This document shows positions 46,985 through 56,541 of a stretch of DNA of 64,000 nucleotides, one piece after another (the first letter of the stretch is position 1; the number at the start of each line of letters is the position of its first letter). The stretch lies in assembly GCF_033898505.1 (NCBI RefSeq), contig NZ_JAXAFK010000001.1:2418001-2482000 (forward strand), written 5' to 3'. A model generated the notes under the pieces. The model saw only the letters and a program-made list of their open reading frames with translations. It was not told the DNA's origin and did not search any database. The position numbers were made by a program, and so were the translations under genes. Source of the DNA: Pectobacterium carotovorum (GTDB taxonomy: Bacteria > Pseudomonadota > Gammaproteobacteria > Enterobacterales > Enterobacteriaceae).

Positions 46985-49882
46985 TCACCTCTTTCGTCTT
47001 CCTGTAGCCCAGCCACCTCCAAGCGCTTTAGATACCTGCCCTTGTCCTGATGCCAAGTGATTTGCCACTTTTTGATAGCCTCTCTCTGCACCACGCGCTA
47101 CGGCATTCTCTAATAGAGCCATAGTTCTATCATCAGGATTACCATTCACATTAATGTTTTGGGTTAAACCACCCGCAATAATTGATGCTCTGGTATCCTC
47201 GCTGGATTTTTTTACCTGATCCAATGTCTGATCTAGTTTTGCCGACGTTTGAGAGGTAACGACACGTTCTCCTTTCTGCAACAACCATGTTCCAGTTGAC
47301 GGAACGCTGTCGATACCAGAGTGGGCCATACCAGCCAAGGATACCGCTGCAATCGCAGCCACCAGAGGTTCTGTTACACCAGCCGCAGTAGCCATCGCAA
47401 TAGGAGCTAGACCAGGGCCAACAATAGGGATCGCCGCGGTTGAAGCATACGCAGCTAACTGTGCCTGTAATGCCATAGCCTGAGCGTTAGCAGTTAAACC
47501 GCTGCTAGCCGCAGCCTGTCCCGCTTTACCTACCGCCAACTGTACTGCCTGATAAACCAGCCATTGCGCCCCCATCCTGATCAGCGTCTGAATGATGGCT
47601 TCTCCAATACCCGAGAATATGCTTTTTACACCCTCGCTAACAGTTTTTGTATTATCGAGAATATCCATGACACCGCCAGAAATCGCATCAACCGATCCAT
47701 CAAGAATTGATGTGGTTGCCTCAGACGCCATGCGGCTATAGTTGGTTGCCTCTTCCGCATAATTTGCCAGTGATTTCTTGGCACCGGATATCCAATCTTC
47801 GCGCATGGCATCCTGCTCAGCATAATAATTACGCTGCGCTTCAAGTTCTGTTTTAAATCCCTGATCGTTTAGATTTCCGCCCTTATTTAACCAGCCCTGA
47901 CGAAGTTGCGCCTCTTCCATTTGACGCTGTGCCTGTCTGTCGCTAAGGCCAGCTCCTGCTTTCATTGCACTGGTTTTTTCCGCCATCTGCGTAGCATATT
48001 TGGTAGCGGTATCCTGTAGTTTGTTTAAACGCTCCTGTGCTGTGATCTGGTCACCAAGAATGGCTTTCTGCTCTGCCAACGCAATGATTTGACCCTTGTT
48101 CGCTAACAAGGATTGCTCCTGCTTTGTCAACTTGCGGCTTTGCGAGGCCTCTTCAAGTACGGAAAACTTCGATTCGGCTTGCCAGAGTTCCTTTCGCTGC
48201 TGGCTTATGGTGTCATTGATGCCAGTATGCTGCTGCAATACGCGCAGTTGGGTTTGTAATGCAAGCAACTCGGCTTGGGCGTTTTCTTCCACCCGATCCC
48301 CTGCAGGGGTTTTAGCATCACGCTGTTTAGGATCTTTGTATTTCTCATTAACTGCCGAAATTAATTTATTGTATTTCTCTTGAGAGATATAGCCTGCGTC
48401 TAGCTGACGCTTGTAATTTTTCTCAAGATCGTTACGAATTTCCGCATGCGTTCGGGCCGATTTCAAAAACTCATCGGCTTTTTGGTTTGCATCTACTTGG
48501 TCTTTATTAAACTGGCGAGTTTTGGCATTAACTTCATTGACAAATCCCAGCAAACCAGATGCATTGGACTCTATATTTTGCCAATTTTCCGCCATCGTAC
48601 GCGAAGGGTTAACGTCTACCTTCCCGCCATTCATTTGCTGGTTGATGCGGTCAAATACAGCAGAACCGGTGCCAAACTGGACCTCTGGAAGCTTTACCGT
48701 GGTTGCATTCTGTGCAACCTTGTCATACCAAAACTGGGTAGTTTTCAGCTTTTCAATCAGGCCATCCCAGAATCCTGATATTTCCTCCATTGTTCCTTTG
48801 GTTTTATCGCTGAATTGCTGCTGGCTATCCTTTAATGAATCAAGAATTAGTTTTGTAGCACCAGTTTTATCACCCAGTTCAATCATTTGCTTTACTTGCT
48901 CATAAAGAGCCAGATTTGCGAAATTATATTGCTGGTTGATATCAATAAATGACTTGAGCGGGTCTTGAGGAATTTTCCCTAGTTGCTTAACCAACTCTTC
49001 AACGCTCTGCCCGGTAGTCTTTGACATAGACAGTGCAGTTTCACTAACAAGTTTTATTTGCTCAACGGATAGCCCTAAACCATTGGACTGGGCAACAGCG
49101 GCAGCGGCGGCAGACTTGCTAACATCGATATTTTTGGCGATTTGGTCGGTAAGTCCCTTAAGCCCGTTCGCGGTTTGGCCGCTGATATTACCAGTTTTAG
49201 CGATCGACTGATTGAAGGTTTCAGTCTGCTGATGCGACTGGTAAACCTCATAACCGAGATAGCCTACAGCCCCAGCGAATGCCGCCACACCAAGATAGGC
49301 TGGATTGATTATGCTGGATAAAGCGTAGAACGTCCCCCGCAGCCCACCGAATGAATCCTTAATCTGACCACCCTGTTGGATCATTATCAAAAAAGGATTC
49401 TGACCACCCGCCAACTGAGTGACAATATCCGTCATCTGCGCCGGTAACATTTGCATGGCTGCACGATACTGGCCGACAGAAATACCGGCTTTCTGAGCCG
49501 CAATAGCTTGCTTAGATAATGCGGCTGGCATGTCATTTGCCGCAACCGCAGCAGATTTTAATAATTCCTCTCTGGTATTGTTGATGGTGTTACTGAACTT
49601 CACGAATTGATCACCATCAATCCGACGTTCAACAAAATGCGAGATAAGCTGGGTGTACTGTTCATCCAGACGATTAATGGCCTTGATATTTGGATCAATT
49701 TTCTCCAACAATGACTGGAGCGCAGCCTCTTGTTTTGCAGCCATATCAGCAGTAACTTTCGCCGCAGTGTTTGCGGAATTACCGAACGAACCCAGCTGGG
49801 TTTTAGAGCGTTCAACCTTCTCATCGAAGGAAGCTGCATCGGCATCCAGCGTTACAACTAAATCACCCACTGGTTGGCTCAT
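46985..49882 (-). CDS. Tail tape measure protein (gpH-like)
   Basis: The 965-residue protein sets tail length. The first 130 residues are coiled-coil-like and lie before a lambda gpH N-terminal motif (M-Q-M-L-P-A-Q-M-T-D-I-V-T-Q-L-A-G-G-Q-N-P-F). Hydrophobic segments follow near residue 200 (A-Y-L-G-V-A-A-F-A-G-A-V-G-Y) and again near residue 810, separated by long K/E/Q-rich helices. It is the largest late gene and follows the G/T pair, as in lambda. Confidence 0.92.
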   Translation of the reverse strand: MSQPVGDLVVTLDADAASFDEKVERSKTQLGSFGNSANTAAKVTADMAAKQEAALQSLLEKIDPNIKAINRLDEQYTQLISHFVERRIDGDQFVKFSNTINNTREELLKSAAVAANDMPAALSKQAIAAQKAGISVGQYRAAMQMLPAQMTDIVTQLAGGQNPFLIMIQQGGQIKDSFGGLRGTFYALSSIINPAYLGVAAFAGAVGYLGYEVYQSHQQTETFNQSIAKTGNISGQTANGLKGLTDQIAKNIDVSKSAAAAAVAQSNGLGLSVEQIKLVSETALSMSKTTGQSVEELVKQLGKIPQDPLKSFIDINQQYNFANLALYEQVKQMIELGDKTGATKLILDSLKDSQQQFSDKTKGTMEEISGFWDGLIEKLKTTQFWYDKVAQNATTVKLPEVQFGTGSAVFDRINQQMNGGKVDVNPSRTMAENWQNIESNASGLLGFVNEVNAKTRQFNKDQVDANQKADEFLKSARTHAEIRNDLEKNYKRQLDAGYISQEKYNKLISAVNEKYKDPKQRDAKTPAGDRVEENAQAELLALQTQLRVLQQHTGINDTISQQRKELWQAESKFSVLEEASQSRKLTKQEQSLLANKGQIIALAEQKAILGDQITAQERLNKLQDTATKYATQMAEKTSAMKAGAGLSDRQAQRQMEEAQLRQGWLNKGGNLNDQGFKTELEAQRNYYAEQDAMREDWISGAKKSLANYAEEATNYSRMASEATTSILDGSVDAISGGVMDILDNTKTVSEGVKSIFSGIGEAIIQTLIRMGAQWLVYQAVQLAVGKAGQAAASSGLTANAQAMALQAQLAAYASTAAIPIVGPGLAPIAMATAAGVTEPLVAAIAAVSLAGMAHSGIDSVPSTGTWLLQKGERVVTSQTSAKLDQTLDQVKKSSEDTRASIIAGGLTQNINVNGNPDDRTMALLENAVARGAERGYQKVANHLASGQGQVSKALGGGWATGRRKR

Positions 49883-50171
49883 AACGCATCCCCCCTATCA
49901 ATCCTTCGCTAAGTAACATCAGTTCATCATCTGTGCGCTCAACCATCTCTCGCCGATCAGAAAACAAGCTAAAATCATCAATATTCAGGTCTGTTTTTCC
50001 TGAAATTAATGTCACAATAGTTGCGGTAAGGTTTGAAAACTCGGCATCAATCAGCGAGTCCATAAATGGTTTTTCGCCGAAAAAATCAATCCATTCCATA
50101 AACTCGGTAGCCGATATTTCTGCTAACATTCCACGCCAGTCAGGACGACGGAACTCACGGGCCAACCGCAT
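49863..50171 (-). CDS. Tail assembly chaperone T part, read by frameshift from G
   Basis: The frame holds M-R-L-A-R-E-F-R-R-P-D-W-R-G-M-L-A-E-I, like gpT of lambda-type phages. It is open upstream of this ATG, through codons for V-L-N-A-E-R-Q-F-S, back to the end of the G-like gene. That fits production as a G-T fusion by -1 frameshifting at or near GGAAAAG (50198-50204), just before the G stop. An independent start at 50171 is also possible. Confidence 0.75.
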   Translation of the reverse strand: MRLAREFRRPDWRGMLAEISATEFMEWIDFFGEKPFMDSLIDAEFSNLTATIVTLISGKTDLNIDDFSLFSDRREMVERTDDELMLLSEGLIGGMRYEPTSG

Positions 50172-50191
50172 GGAAAACTGACGTTCGGCGT

Positions 50192-50608
50192 TTAATACTT
50201 TTCCGCTGGTACAATCTCTTTCGAATTTTCTCCCTCAGTGGATTCATTGAGGCCAGGGGGAGACTCTTCATCTTGGGTTTTATTCAGTCCACTTAGCGAC
50301 ATGACCTTAGCCGCAGCAATATAGATATTATTCGGTGACCATGACGACAATACTTCGTCTTTCAATTGTTCAGCCGGTTTGGTTTTATCGTCATGCCAAA
50401 GTGAGCGAGAAATAAGCCAGGCATTCACATCAAGATTAAGGCGCAAGTATTTTGCCCCCTTTTCCGCATCGGGTAATACTTCAAAGGATTTACTCGCCTT
50501 TTGAATTTCTGTTAAATACTCAAGATATTCAATGCGCTGCAATCCTGAAAGCTCGCTTAAATTAACCTGATTACCGCCAATGTCAGTATTTTCTTTTTTC
50601 AAAAACAT
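50192..50608 (-). CDS. Tail assembly chaperone (gpG-like)
   Basis: The 138-residue acidic protein lies between the major tail protein and the T frame, as does lambda gpG. It ends V-P-A-E-K-Y, with the candidate slip site in the E-K codons. It would bind the tape measure and bring in tail-tube subunits. Confidence 0.78.
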   Translation of the reverse strand: MFLKKENTDIGGNQVNLSELSGLQRIEYLEYLTEIQKASKSFEVLPDAEKGAKYLRLNLDVNAWLISRSLWHDDKTKPAEQLKDEVLSSWSPNNIYIAAAKVMSLSGLNKTQDEESPPGLNESTEGENSKEIVPAEKY

Positions 50609-50622
50609 TATTCACACCTTAA

Positions 50623-50641
50623 AGCCCCACATTGTGGGGCT
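50623..50641 (-). terminator. Stem-loop after the major tail protein gene
   Basis: AGCCCCAC pairs with GTGGGGCT around a 3-base loop, followed on the minus strand by TTAA only. It may hold down read-through so that tail tube protein exceeds chaperone. Confidence 0.55.
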
Positions 50642-50651
50642 GCGTAAGTTA

Positions 50652-51389
50652 TCATTCAGCAGTGACAATGACAGGCACAATGGCCGTCTTTTTACCGTCA
50701 TTAGTCATAATCACAATATTCGTATTGCCTTCTGCCATCCCAGTAACAGTAACCACCGAGTTAGATACGGACGCCGTTGCTTTACTGGTATCAGTAACAC
50801 CAACAGTAAACGTTGTGTCTGATGCATTAACTGGAGCAATGGTTATTGCAATATCAGCAGATTGGCCTACTGCCAGTTCAAGTGATGTAGGTAGTACCGA
50901 AATCCCGGTAACTGGCACCGTAGAATCACTGGATTCCTCAGCAAGCGACGGTTTACCGCTATTAGTGATTTTTACAGTGCGAGTGATCGTTTCTTTTACC
51001 GGAATGTTTTTCCCAAGAGACGATACCCAGCCATTGAAAACATCTACAGCACCGTTGGGATATTTGATTTTATAAGCCCGAACATCCCCCTCGTTGAACC
51101 AATCAACAAGGTCTTGTTGCCCAATTTCACCAGGTTTCCATGCAAGAGTAAAAGTGGCATCACCAGCAGTTTTCTGCCCCTGAGCTGTGCTGGCCCAATC
51201 AGCATTTTCATCATCCAGGTAAGTATCATCGAATGATTCTGCTGTCATTTCGCCAGGAACCAAATCTTTGATTTTTGCTAGCCTGGTCCACCCCGTATCA
51301 CTTTGCGGGTTGGTGTAAGGATTACCTGTACCACCATAAATCCATAACGATGTACCAGCCCCTTTGACTGGTTCTGTTTTACTAGCCAT
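50652..51389 (-). CDS. Major tail tube protein with C-terminal Ig-like domain
   Basis: From ATG 51389 (AGGA 6 bases upstream) the product has 245 residues. The tube part includes W-T-R-L-A-K-I-K-D-L-V-P-G-E-M-T-A and D-D-T-Y-L. A BIG2-type Ig-like domain (about residues 160-245) starts V-T-G-I-S-V-L-P-T-S-L-E-L-A-V-G-Q. Lambda gpV has the same two-part design. Confidence 0.9.
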   Translation of the reverse strand: MASKTEPVKGAGTSLWIYGGTGNPYTNPQSDTGWTRLAKIKDLVPGEMTAESFDDTYLDDENADWASTAQGQKTAGDATFTLAWKPGEIGQQDLVDWFNEGDVRAYKIKYPNGAVDVFNGWVSSLGKNIPVKETITRTVKITNSGKPSLAEESSDSTVPVTGISVLPTSLELAVGQSADIAITIAPVNASDTTFTVGVTDTSKATASVSNSVVTVTGMAEGNTNIVIMTNDGKKTAIVPVIVTAE

Positions 51390-51402
51390 GAGAATCCTCA
51401 CA

Positions 51403-51810
51403 TTACATTTGATAGGTAAGTAAATGCTTAAGATCAGCGGAGCCCCAGGTGATAGCCTCATCGTCGCGCTGGTAGTCATACCCTTGAGTACTGATGCTTT
51501 CTACAAGCGCCAGCAAAGTGGGAATGTTGTTAGTTACGGGCTTTATGCGTTGCTCTATCCACCCATCCAAGGCAGTATCTGGTTCAGATGACTTCAGAAA
51601 CACTTCAACATGCAAAATTGCCTGCCAGGTTTCCTCATCCAGATACCCATCATCAACGCTTTCTGCATCGGTTATGTATACAGAGATGCAGGGGAGTGAA
51701 TCGGCGCCTATAAACACAGGACGCCCATCAGAGAACGAGACATCAACATCGGTAATGCTGGCTCTCAACGCCGACAGCACCACGTTGCGTATAGCAGAAT
51801 GTTTACTCAT
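51403..51810 (-). CDS. Tail terminator protein (gpU-like)
   Basis: The 135-residue protein carries V-L-S-A-L-R-A-S-I-T-D-V-D-V-S-F-S-D-G-R-P and D-D-E-A-I-T-W-G-S-A-D-L-K, in the gpU slot. It would cap the growing tail tube. It overlaps the gpZ-like gene by 4 bases. Confidence 0.78.
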   Translation of the reverse strand: MSKHSAIRNVVLSALRASITDVDVSFSDGRPVFIGADSLPCISVYITDAESVDDGYLDEETWQAILHVEVFLKSSEPDTALDGWIEQRIKPVTNNIPTLLALVESISTQGYDYQRDDEAITWGSADLKHLLTYQM

Positions 51811-52361
51811 TTGCTCAACACCAATCGAAGCTGGTTTTTAAGTGCAGACGACAATTCCTTTGTCATATCAGACTGCATTAACGATGTGGTTTCCTCACGA
51901 AACGCCGTGGTTAATGGCTTCTCAAGAGGAATTTTCACCACTTCGATCGGATAACGCGATTTCGCGGTACGGCGCATGACGTGCCAGCGGCCGTTTTTCA
52001 GTTGCTGGATAAACGCACCAGGAAAAGAGAATTTACCGACACGCAGCACACTACCCGCGGCCAGCAAAGCGCTTTTCTTTCGCCGCAACTGGACGCGAGC
52101 AGCACCCAGTTTGATAGCAGGCAAATTCCCCCGGTTAACATTAATGGTGGCGATCGGGCGCTTGCTGGATGCTTTCTTTAGCCGCGATCGTCCTCTTACC
52201 AGTCTTGTAGGGACTTTGGTTTGCTGCGCGACCTTGCGCGAACTACGACTGATAGCACGCCCCGCAACACGGTTGACAGCCTGGGCGGTCGCTTTTGGAA
52301 CAGCGTTCTTGCTGATAGTGTTTAGGTTGTTGATGACCTGTTCGAGGCCGGAAAGAGACAT
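51807..52361 (-). CDS. Minor tail protein Z-like
   Basis: The 184-residue very basic protein has an R-R/K-K-rich middle (R-L-V-R-G-R-S-R-L-K-K-A, V-Q-L-R-R-K-K-S-A) and F-S-F-P-G-A-F-I-Q-Q-L, matching prophage tail protein Z, which joins heads and tails. A C-rich gap of 11 bases separates it from the FII-like gene. Confidence 0.82.
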   Translation of the reverse strand: MSLSGLEQVINNLNTISKNAVPKATAQAVNRVAGRAISRSSRKVAQQTKVPTRLVRGRSRLKKASSKRPIATINVNRGNLPAIKLGAARVQLRRKKSALLAAGSVLRVGKFSFPGAFIQQLKNGRWHVMRRTAKSRYPIEVVKIPLEKPLTTAFREETTSLMQSDMTKELSSALKNQLRLVLSK

Positions 52362-52372
52362 TTCGCCTCCTA

Positions 52373-52645
52373 TTATTCAATAAATATCTGCGGTTTCCCG
52401 TTAAACATCTGGTGCCGAGTAACGATGTACTCCTGACCGGAAAAAATCACAGAATCATTACGCCTAGGTTGGTACTCAGTGAATACCACCAACGAGATGC
52501 CATCCCCAGACACTGGCCCCATTTCCGGCAGAAAGTGGCTCTCAACCGCAATATGATCAGCCCCATTGATCTGCACTGTTTTACCCATTTTGTTGACGGT
52601 GGCCGCATCCATGCGTTCCGCCAAGCGTTCAAAGGGGTTAGCCAT
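52373..52645 (-). CDS. Head-tail joining protein (FII-like)
   Basis: The 90-residue protein (A-N-P-F-E-R-L-A-E-R-M-D-A-A-T, then beta strands with Y-Q-P-R-R-N-D-S-V-I) occupies the lambda FII slot. It would form the head-tail connector ring. It overlaps the gene before it by 8 bases. Confidence 0.72.
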   Translation of the reverse strand: MANPFERLAERMDAATVNKMGKTVQINGADHIAVESHFLPEMGPVSGDGISLVVFTEYQPRRNDSVIFSGQEYIVTRHQMFNGKPQIFIE

Positions 52646-52964
52646 TGAGTTTCACATCAACAAATGAGGCACCCGCGCCAGCCGCAGACCAGGCGATCCC
52701 TGCATACGTGGCATCCGTCGCGGTTAACTGCAAGGTACCATCTTCGTTCAGATACAGTTTCTTGCCGATGGCGACAACGTCAGCGGATAGCTTTGGACAG
52801 AAAAACACGCCTTCGGCCAGTCCGTCGCCAGTTGTACCCACAGCAATATCCACTAGCGCAACGGCTACGATATCGCCAACAGCGACCAATTCACCGCTGG
52901 CGATAGCAGCCGTTCCCGCCGTAATTGCGATGGTCTTCCCATCCTGCACAAAGTTTGTAGACAT
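52638..52964 (-). CDS. DUF2190-type head protein
   Basis: From ATG 52964 (GGAG 6 bases upstream) the 108-residue product (S-T-N-F-V-Q-D-G-K-T-I-A-I-T-A-G-T-A) resembles DUF2190 proteins, probable capsid decoration or fibre-like factors. A terminator precedes it, between it and the capsid gene. Confidence 0.75.
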   Translation of the reverse strand: MSTNFVQDGKTIAITAGTAAIASGELVAVGDIVAVALVDIAVGTTGDGLAEGVFFCPKLSADVVAIGKKLYLNEDGTLQLTATDATYAGIAWSAAGAGASFVDVKLNG

Positions 52965-53006
52965 ATCGATCTCCATCTCGGCCCTAACGGGCCGGATTTT
53001 AGGTAT

Positions 53007-53028
53007 AAAAAAAGCCCTTTCGGGCATT
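53007..53028 (-). terminator. Terminator after the capsid fusion gene
   Basis: GCCC/GGGC with loop GAAA is followed by seven T residues on the minus strand. It lies 18 bases after the capsid gene stop. Confidence 0.8.
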
Positions 53029-53045
53029 CTGTTTTATGGTGCTGA

Positions 53046-55085
53046 TTATTCGCCGGTAGATTTGACCATGCCGCGATAATCCAACGGGGACACCCCTGCT
53101 TCGATACGAACTTTGGTTGCAACACCATCCACCGTAAAACCTTCCTGTTGTTCGATGTAAGGAACGTCAACACCATCAAGATAGGCGACTTCGATCGTAT
53201 CCGTCCCTTGCGCTGAGGTCAGATACCAGGCTTTGGCGCTATGGTCATCCAATCGAGCTTCAGCGATGACTTCTGCAAAATTCTGGATTGGGTTGATGAT
53301 TCCGCTGTTAGCATCTGCCCCTTTAACGCTGGCTGACTTAATGGTCTGATTTGCCTGCGTTTCCAGTGATACTGGAACCAGCATAAACGCAGGTCGAATA
53401 TTGAGGCTACGACCATCATCACCATCTTTCCCGGTTCCGTGTGCTTTTTGTTTACGCATCAGCTGGCGTGCGGCATCCAGACTGGTAATGCTGATAGCAC
53501 CAGATGAAAGATTTTTATGATCATTATGGAATAGCGCCTTCCCGTCTGAAAGTTTGTGATTCCCGACCAGTACCTCATATACGAGATCACCTACCGTCGC
53601 TTTGGCTGCGCGACCCAGCTTCATTGGGACATCGGTCAGGAGGTTCAGGTCATCATTGATGATGGCCTGACGGCTGATTGTGAAAATTTCACCATACGTG
53701 GCGAGTGCAATAGGTTCACCGCGATCGCTGGTCGTTACGTACTTGTATTCCGCCCCTTCACGAACCTGTCGCAATGAAGGGAATCCGCCCAGTCCAACAC
53801 GGTGGGCTGTTTTGAAGTCGGCCAATTGGCCGCGCTTCGTCCACTGGGTAAACGTTTCCTCCGATTCCTCCCAACCTTGCAGCAGCGCTTTAGCTGACAC
53901 ATCAAGCAAGATATTGCCAAAATCTGAGCTGGTATGCGTAAATGCCAATCCGACCATTTGCATAGGGTTGTATGCGGCGACGCCCACACCGCGTTCTGTC
54001 AGCGACATACGGGCATATTCACGCAACGTCATCCCGTTGTAGACATTACTATTATCGCGATTCTCATATCCGGCACGCGCCATCAGCGCCTGACGAATAC
54101 CATCACCAACAAAGTTACCGTTCCCGGCGTAGATGTGTGGTGCGGTAGCTGCGTTGCTCGGTGTCGCATTAGTTCCCAGTTTCGCCAGCAGTTTATCTTT
54201 TGCAGCATCCACCGAGCACTCAACATCAGCGATACATTCTGCGGCCAACTCTGAATGACGACCACCGAACATGGCAAACAAATCCTGAATGCCATTAACG
54301 CGCGCTTTTTGTTCGGCAATAATCTGCGCACGAATCGCTGTTTGATCGGGTTCAGTTGTCGTAGGGGCTTGCGGGGTTGCCTGCGGCTGTGGAGTAGCAG
54401 TAGCTCGCGGCGGTTTAACCATATTACGGATGTTCTGTGGCATTTTTTCAAATTCCTCAATGCATTTTGAATTAATACAGGCCATCGCCTGCAATGGAGC
54501 TACTACCTGATCGGCAAAGCCAAGTTCGACACACTCACTGCCAGAGAGCCAGGTTTCATCTGCCAGCAGCGCCGCAATTTCTTCCGGCGTTTTCCCCGTT
54601 TTCTCCGCGTAGGCTGGAATAAGGTTGTTTTCCACCTTATCCAGCAGATCGGCATAATCACGCATTTCATCGGCATTGCCCCCGGCAACGCCCCAGGGCT
54701 TGTGGATCATCATCATCGTGTTTTCCGGCATGATGACCGGATTTCCCACCATCGCGATGTAAGAGGCCATAGACGCTGCAATTCCATCAACATGGACAGT
54801 AATTGCCGCACCACAATGTTTGAGCGCGTTAAAAATGGCGATACCATCAAACACATCACCGCCTGGTGAGTTGATGTGCAGATTAATGAGGGATAATTCG
54901 CCCAGCGCCTCCAGATCGGAAATAAACGACTTTGCTGTTACGCCCCAGTACCCGATTTCGTCATAGATATAAATATCAGCTACACCATCACTCTGCGCCT
55001 GCATACGAAACCATGAGGTGGCTTGATTAATCGGCGTTCGCTGTGCGCTGTTACGCACCTTTTGCCATGCTTTTTGCCGTGACAT
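53046..55085 (-). CDS. ClpP-like prohead protease fused to major capsid protein
   Basis: From ATG 55085 (AAGGAG 7 bases upstream) one frame of 679 residues holds two proteins. Residues 1-230 are a ClpP-type serine protease (I-N-S-P-G-G-D-V-F-D-G, Ser in G-I-A-A-S-M-A-S, His in M-I-H-K-P-W). A Pro/Thr/Gln-rich linker (about 235-265) and a helical scaffold-like stretch follow. The HK97-fold capsid occupies the C-terminal part, from about residue 320. The protease presumably cuts the fusion during assembly. The start overlaps the portal gene by 35 bases. Confidence 0.9.
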   Translation of the reverse strand: MSRQKAWQKVRNSAQRTPINQATSWFRMQAQSDGVADIYIYDEIGYWGVTAKSFISDLEALGELSLINLHINSPGGDVFDGIAIFNALKHCGAAITVHVDGIAASMASYIAMVGNPVIMPENTMMMIHKPWGVAGGNADEMRDYADLLDKVENNLIPAYAEKTGKTPEEIAALLADETWLSGSECVELGFADQVVAPLQAMACINSKCIEEFEKMPQNIRNMVKPPRATATPQPQATPQAPTTTEPDQTAIRAQIIAEQKARVNGIQDLFAMFGGRHSELAAECIADVECSVDAAKDKLLAKLGTNATPSNAATAPHIYAGNGNFVGDGIRQALMARAGYENRDNSNVYNGMTLREYARMSLTERGVGVAAYNPMQMVGLAFTHTSSDFGNILLDVSAKALLQGWEESEETFTQWTKRGQLADFKTAHRVGLGGFPSLRQVREGAEYKYVTTSDRGEPIALATYGEIFTISRQAIINDDLNLLTDVPMKLGRAAKATVGDLVYEVLVGNHKLSDGKALFHNDHKNLSSGAISITSLDAARQLMRKQKAHGTGKDGDDGRSLNIRPAFMLVPVSLETQANQTIKSASVKGADANSGIINPIQNFAEVIAEARLDDHSAKAWYLTSAQGTDTIEVAYLDGVDVPYIEQQEGFTVDGVATKVRIEAGVSPLDYRGMVKSTGE

Positions 55086-56541
55086 TACTGTCTCCTTTAT
55101 CGTTCGCCGGGTCAGTGTCAAATACCAGCCCCTGCTTACTGTTCTCATCGATTTCCGCCTTGCGGCGGCGTTTGACATCATCAGGGTTAGAGCCCCGCGC
55201 CCTTACCCATTCGCTTTCTGTTGCAGCACCACCACGGATCAGGATTTTCCATGCATTAGCTTCTTTAACCGGATCAATCCATGGCATTACAGGGCCGGAG
55301 TAGACGGCGTTAAACAGGGTTTCCTGATTGAGGTCGCGAGGGATTTTGAGTCGGCCAGCAGCAATAGCCATACGAAGAAATGCACGGTACATAGGCCGGG
55401 TAAACGCGGCGATCACCGTGTCTTGTAAAATCAAGTATCCTTCTGTTGACTCGACCAGCTCTTGGCGTTGGGCGCTGTAGGTGCCGTCATAATTGCGGGC
55501 GATACTTGAGAAACTACCGCGTGAACCTGCAGCCACCGCTCGCAGTTGCCCGTTTCTGAAAGACTCCATATTGGCGTTAGGTCGGTCAGATTTGATCATC
55601 CCGACCTCTTCACCCGGTTGGAGCCCATCAAACAGCATGCCAGGAACAATATTCAGTTCCTCTGGACCACGCTTTTTAGCGTCAGCATCTGCAAATGACG
55701 CCCCGTCACCTTTTTTGATGTACATCCCTAACGACGCGGCGATACGTGCAGCAGTCAGCTCAGCATCTTCGTAATCTTTGAGCCCACTCAAACGAATAAG
55801 GATGCCGGAAAATAACGAGTTGCCACGCACCTGATGCAAACGACGGGTAAATTTCAGATGTAGCATTGCGTCGGCGGATACTTCTTTGAGATCGCCTTGA
55901 AGAAGGCCTCTCACTGGTAATTGTTTATACACCATGTACTTGGTTGGTCGCCCCCAGTCATTGAGGTATACCCCTTGCAGTAATCTTTGTGACTGTTCAG
56001 TGCGATCCAGAGGAACAAAATCAGGCTCCAGCGCCTCCAGCCAGAACGGAACGCCAGCCACAGGTGTTAATCCTGTGGCTGAGCCCTGTACCAACTGCGC
56101 AAACACCTCGCCATCACGTAACCAGGTGCGTACCATCAACCGCTCAAGAACCGGGCGCGTGTACTGCCCTGTTACATCAGGAGATATCGACCATTCCCCC
56201 CATAGGGCACGAATTTGCGAGGCAAAGTCTTCTGCAATTTTTCCATCCTTCATTAATGGCTGGGGTTCAACGATAAACCCCTTAGCCCCGACAATACGCT
56301 CCTCCAATTTGTCCAGAATGCCGATCACCAAATCATGATTGTTATCAAGCCACCGGGCTTGCTCACGCAGGGACCGACCACCGAATTGTGTTAACTGATT
56401 TGCGTTGCGATTCTCACGCTTTGCCTTGTGGGTACGTGTTGGCATCGCCGCTTCATAGGCGCTGATCATGTAGCGACTACGCAGACGAGATGCCTTCCAC
56501 GCCGGAGATATGGCTCCAATAAAGTTATCCAGCAGCTTCAT
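55051..56541 (-). CDS. Portal protein (lambda gpB-like)
   Basis: The 496-residue protein contains R-S-L-R-E-Q-A-R-W-L-D-N-N-H-D, W-L-R-D-G-E-V-F-A-Q and F-E-P-D-F-V-P-like E-A-L-E-P-D-F-V-P-L, which are lambda-portal family features. It forms the ring through which DNA is packaged. It overlaps both the gpW-like gene (4 bases) and the protease-capsid gene (35 bases). Confidence 0.92.
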   Translation of the reverse strand: MKLLDNFIGAISPAWKASRLRSRYMISAYEAAMPTRTHKAKRENRNANQLTQFGGRSLREQARWLDNNHDLVIGILDKLEERIVGAKGFIVEPQPLMKDGKIAEDFASQIRALWGEWSISPDVTGQYTRPVLERLMVRTWLRDGEVFAQLVQGSATGLTPVAGVPFWLEALEPDFVPLDRTEQSQRLLQGVYLNDWGRPTKYMVYKQLPVRGLLQGDLKEVSADAMLHLKFTRRLHQVRGNSLFSGILIRLSGLKDYEDAELTAARIAASLGMYIKKGDGASFADADAKKRGPEELNIVPGMLFDGLQPGEEVGMIKSDRPNANMESFRNGQLRAVAAGSRGSFSSIARNYDGTYSAQRQELVESTEGYLILQDTVIAAFTRPMYRAFLRMAIAAGRLKIPRDLNQETLFNAVYSGPVMPWIDPVKEANAWKILIRGGAATESEWVRARGSNPDDVKRRRKAEIDENSKQGLVFDTDPANDKGDSNVTAKSMAKGA

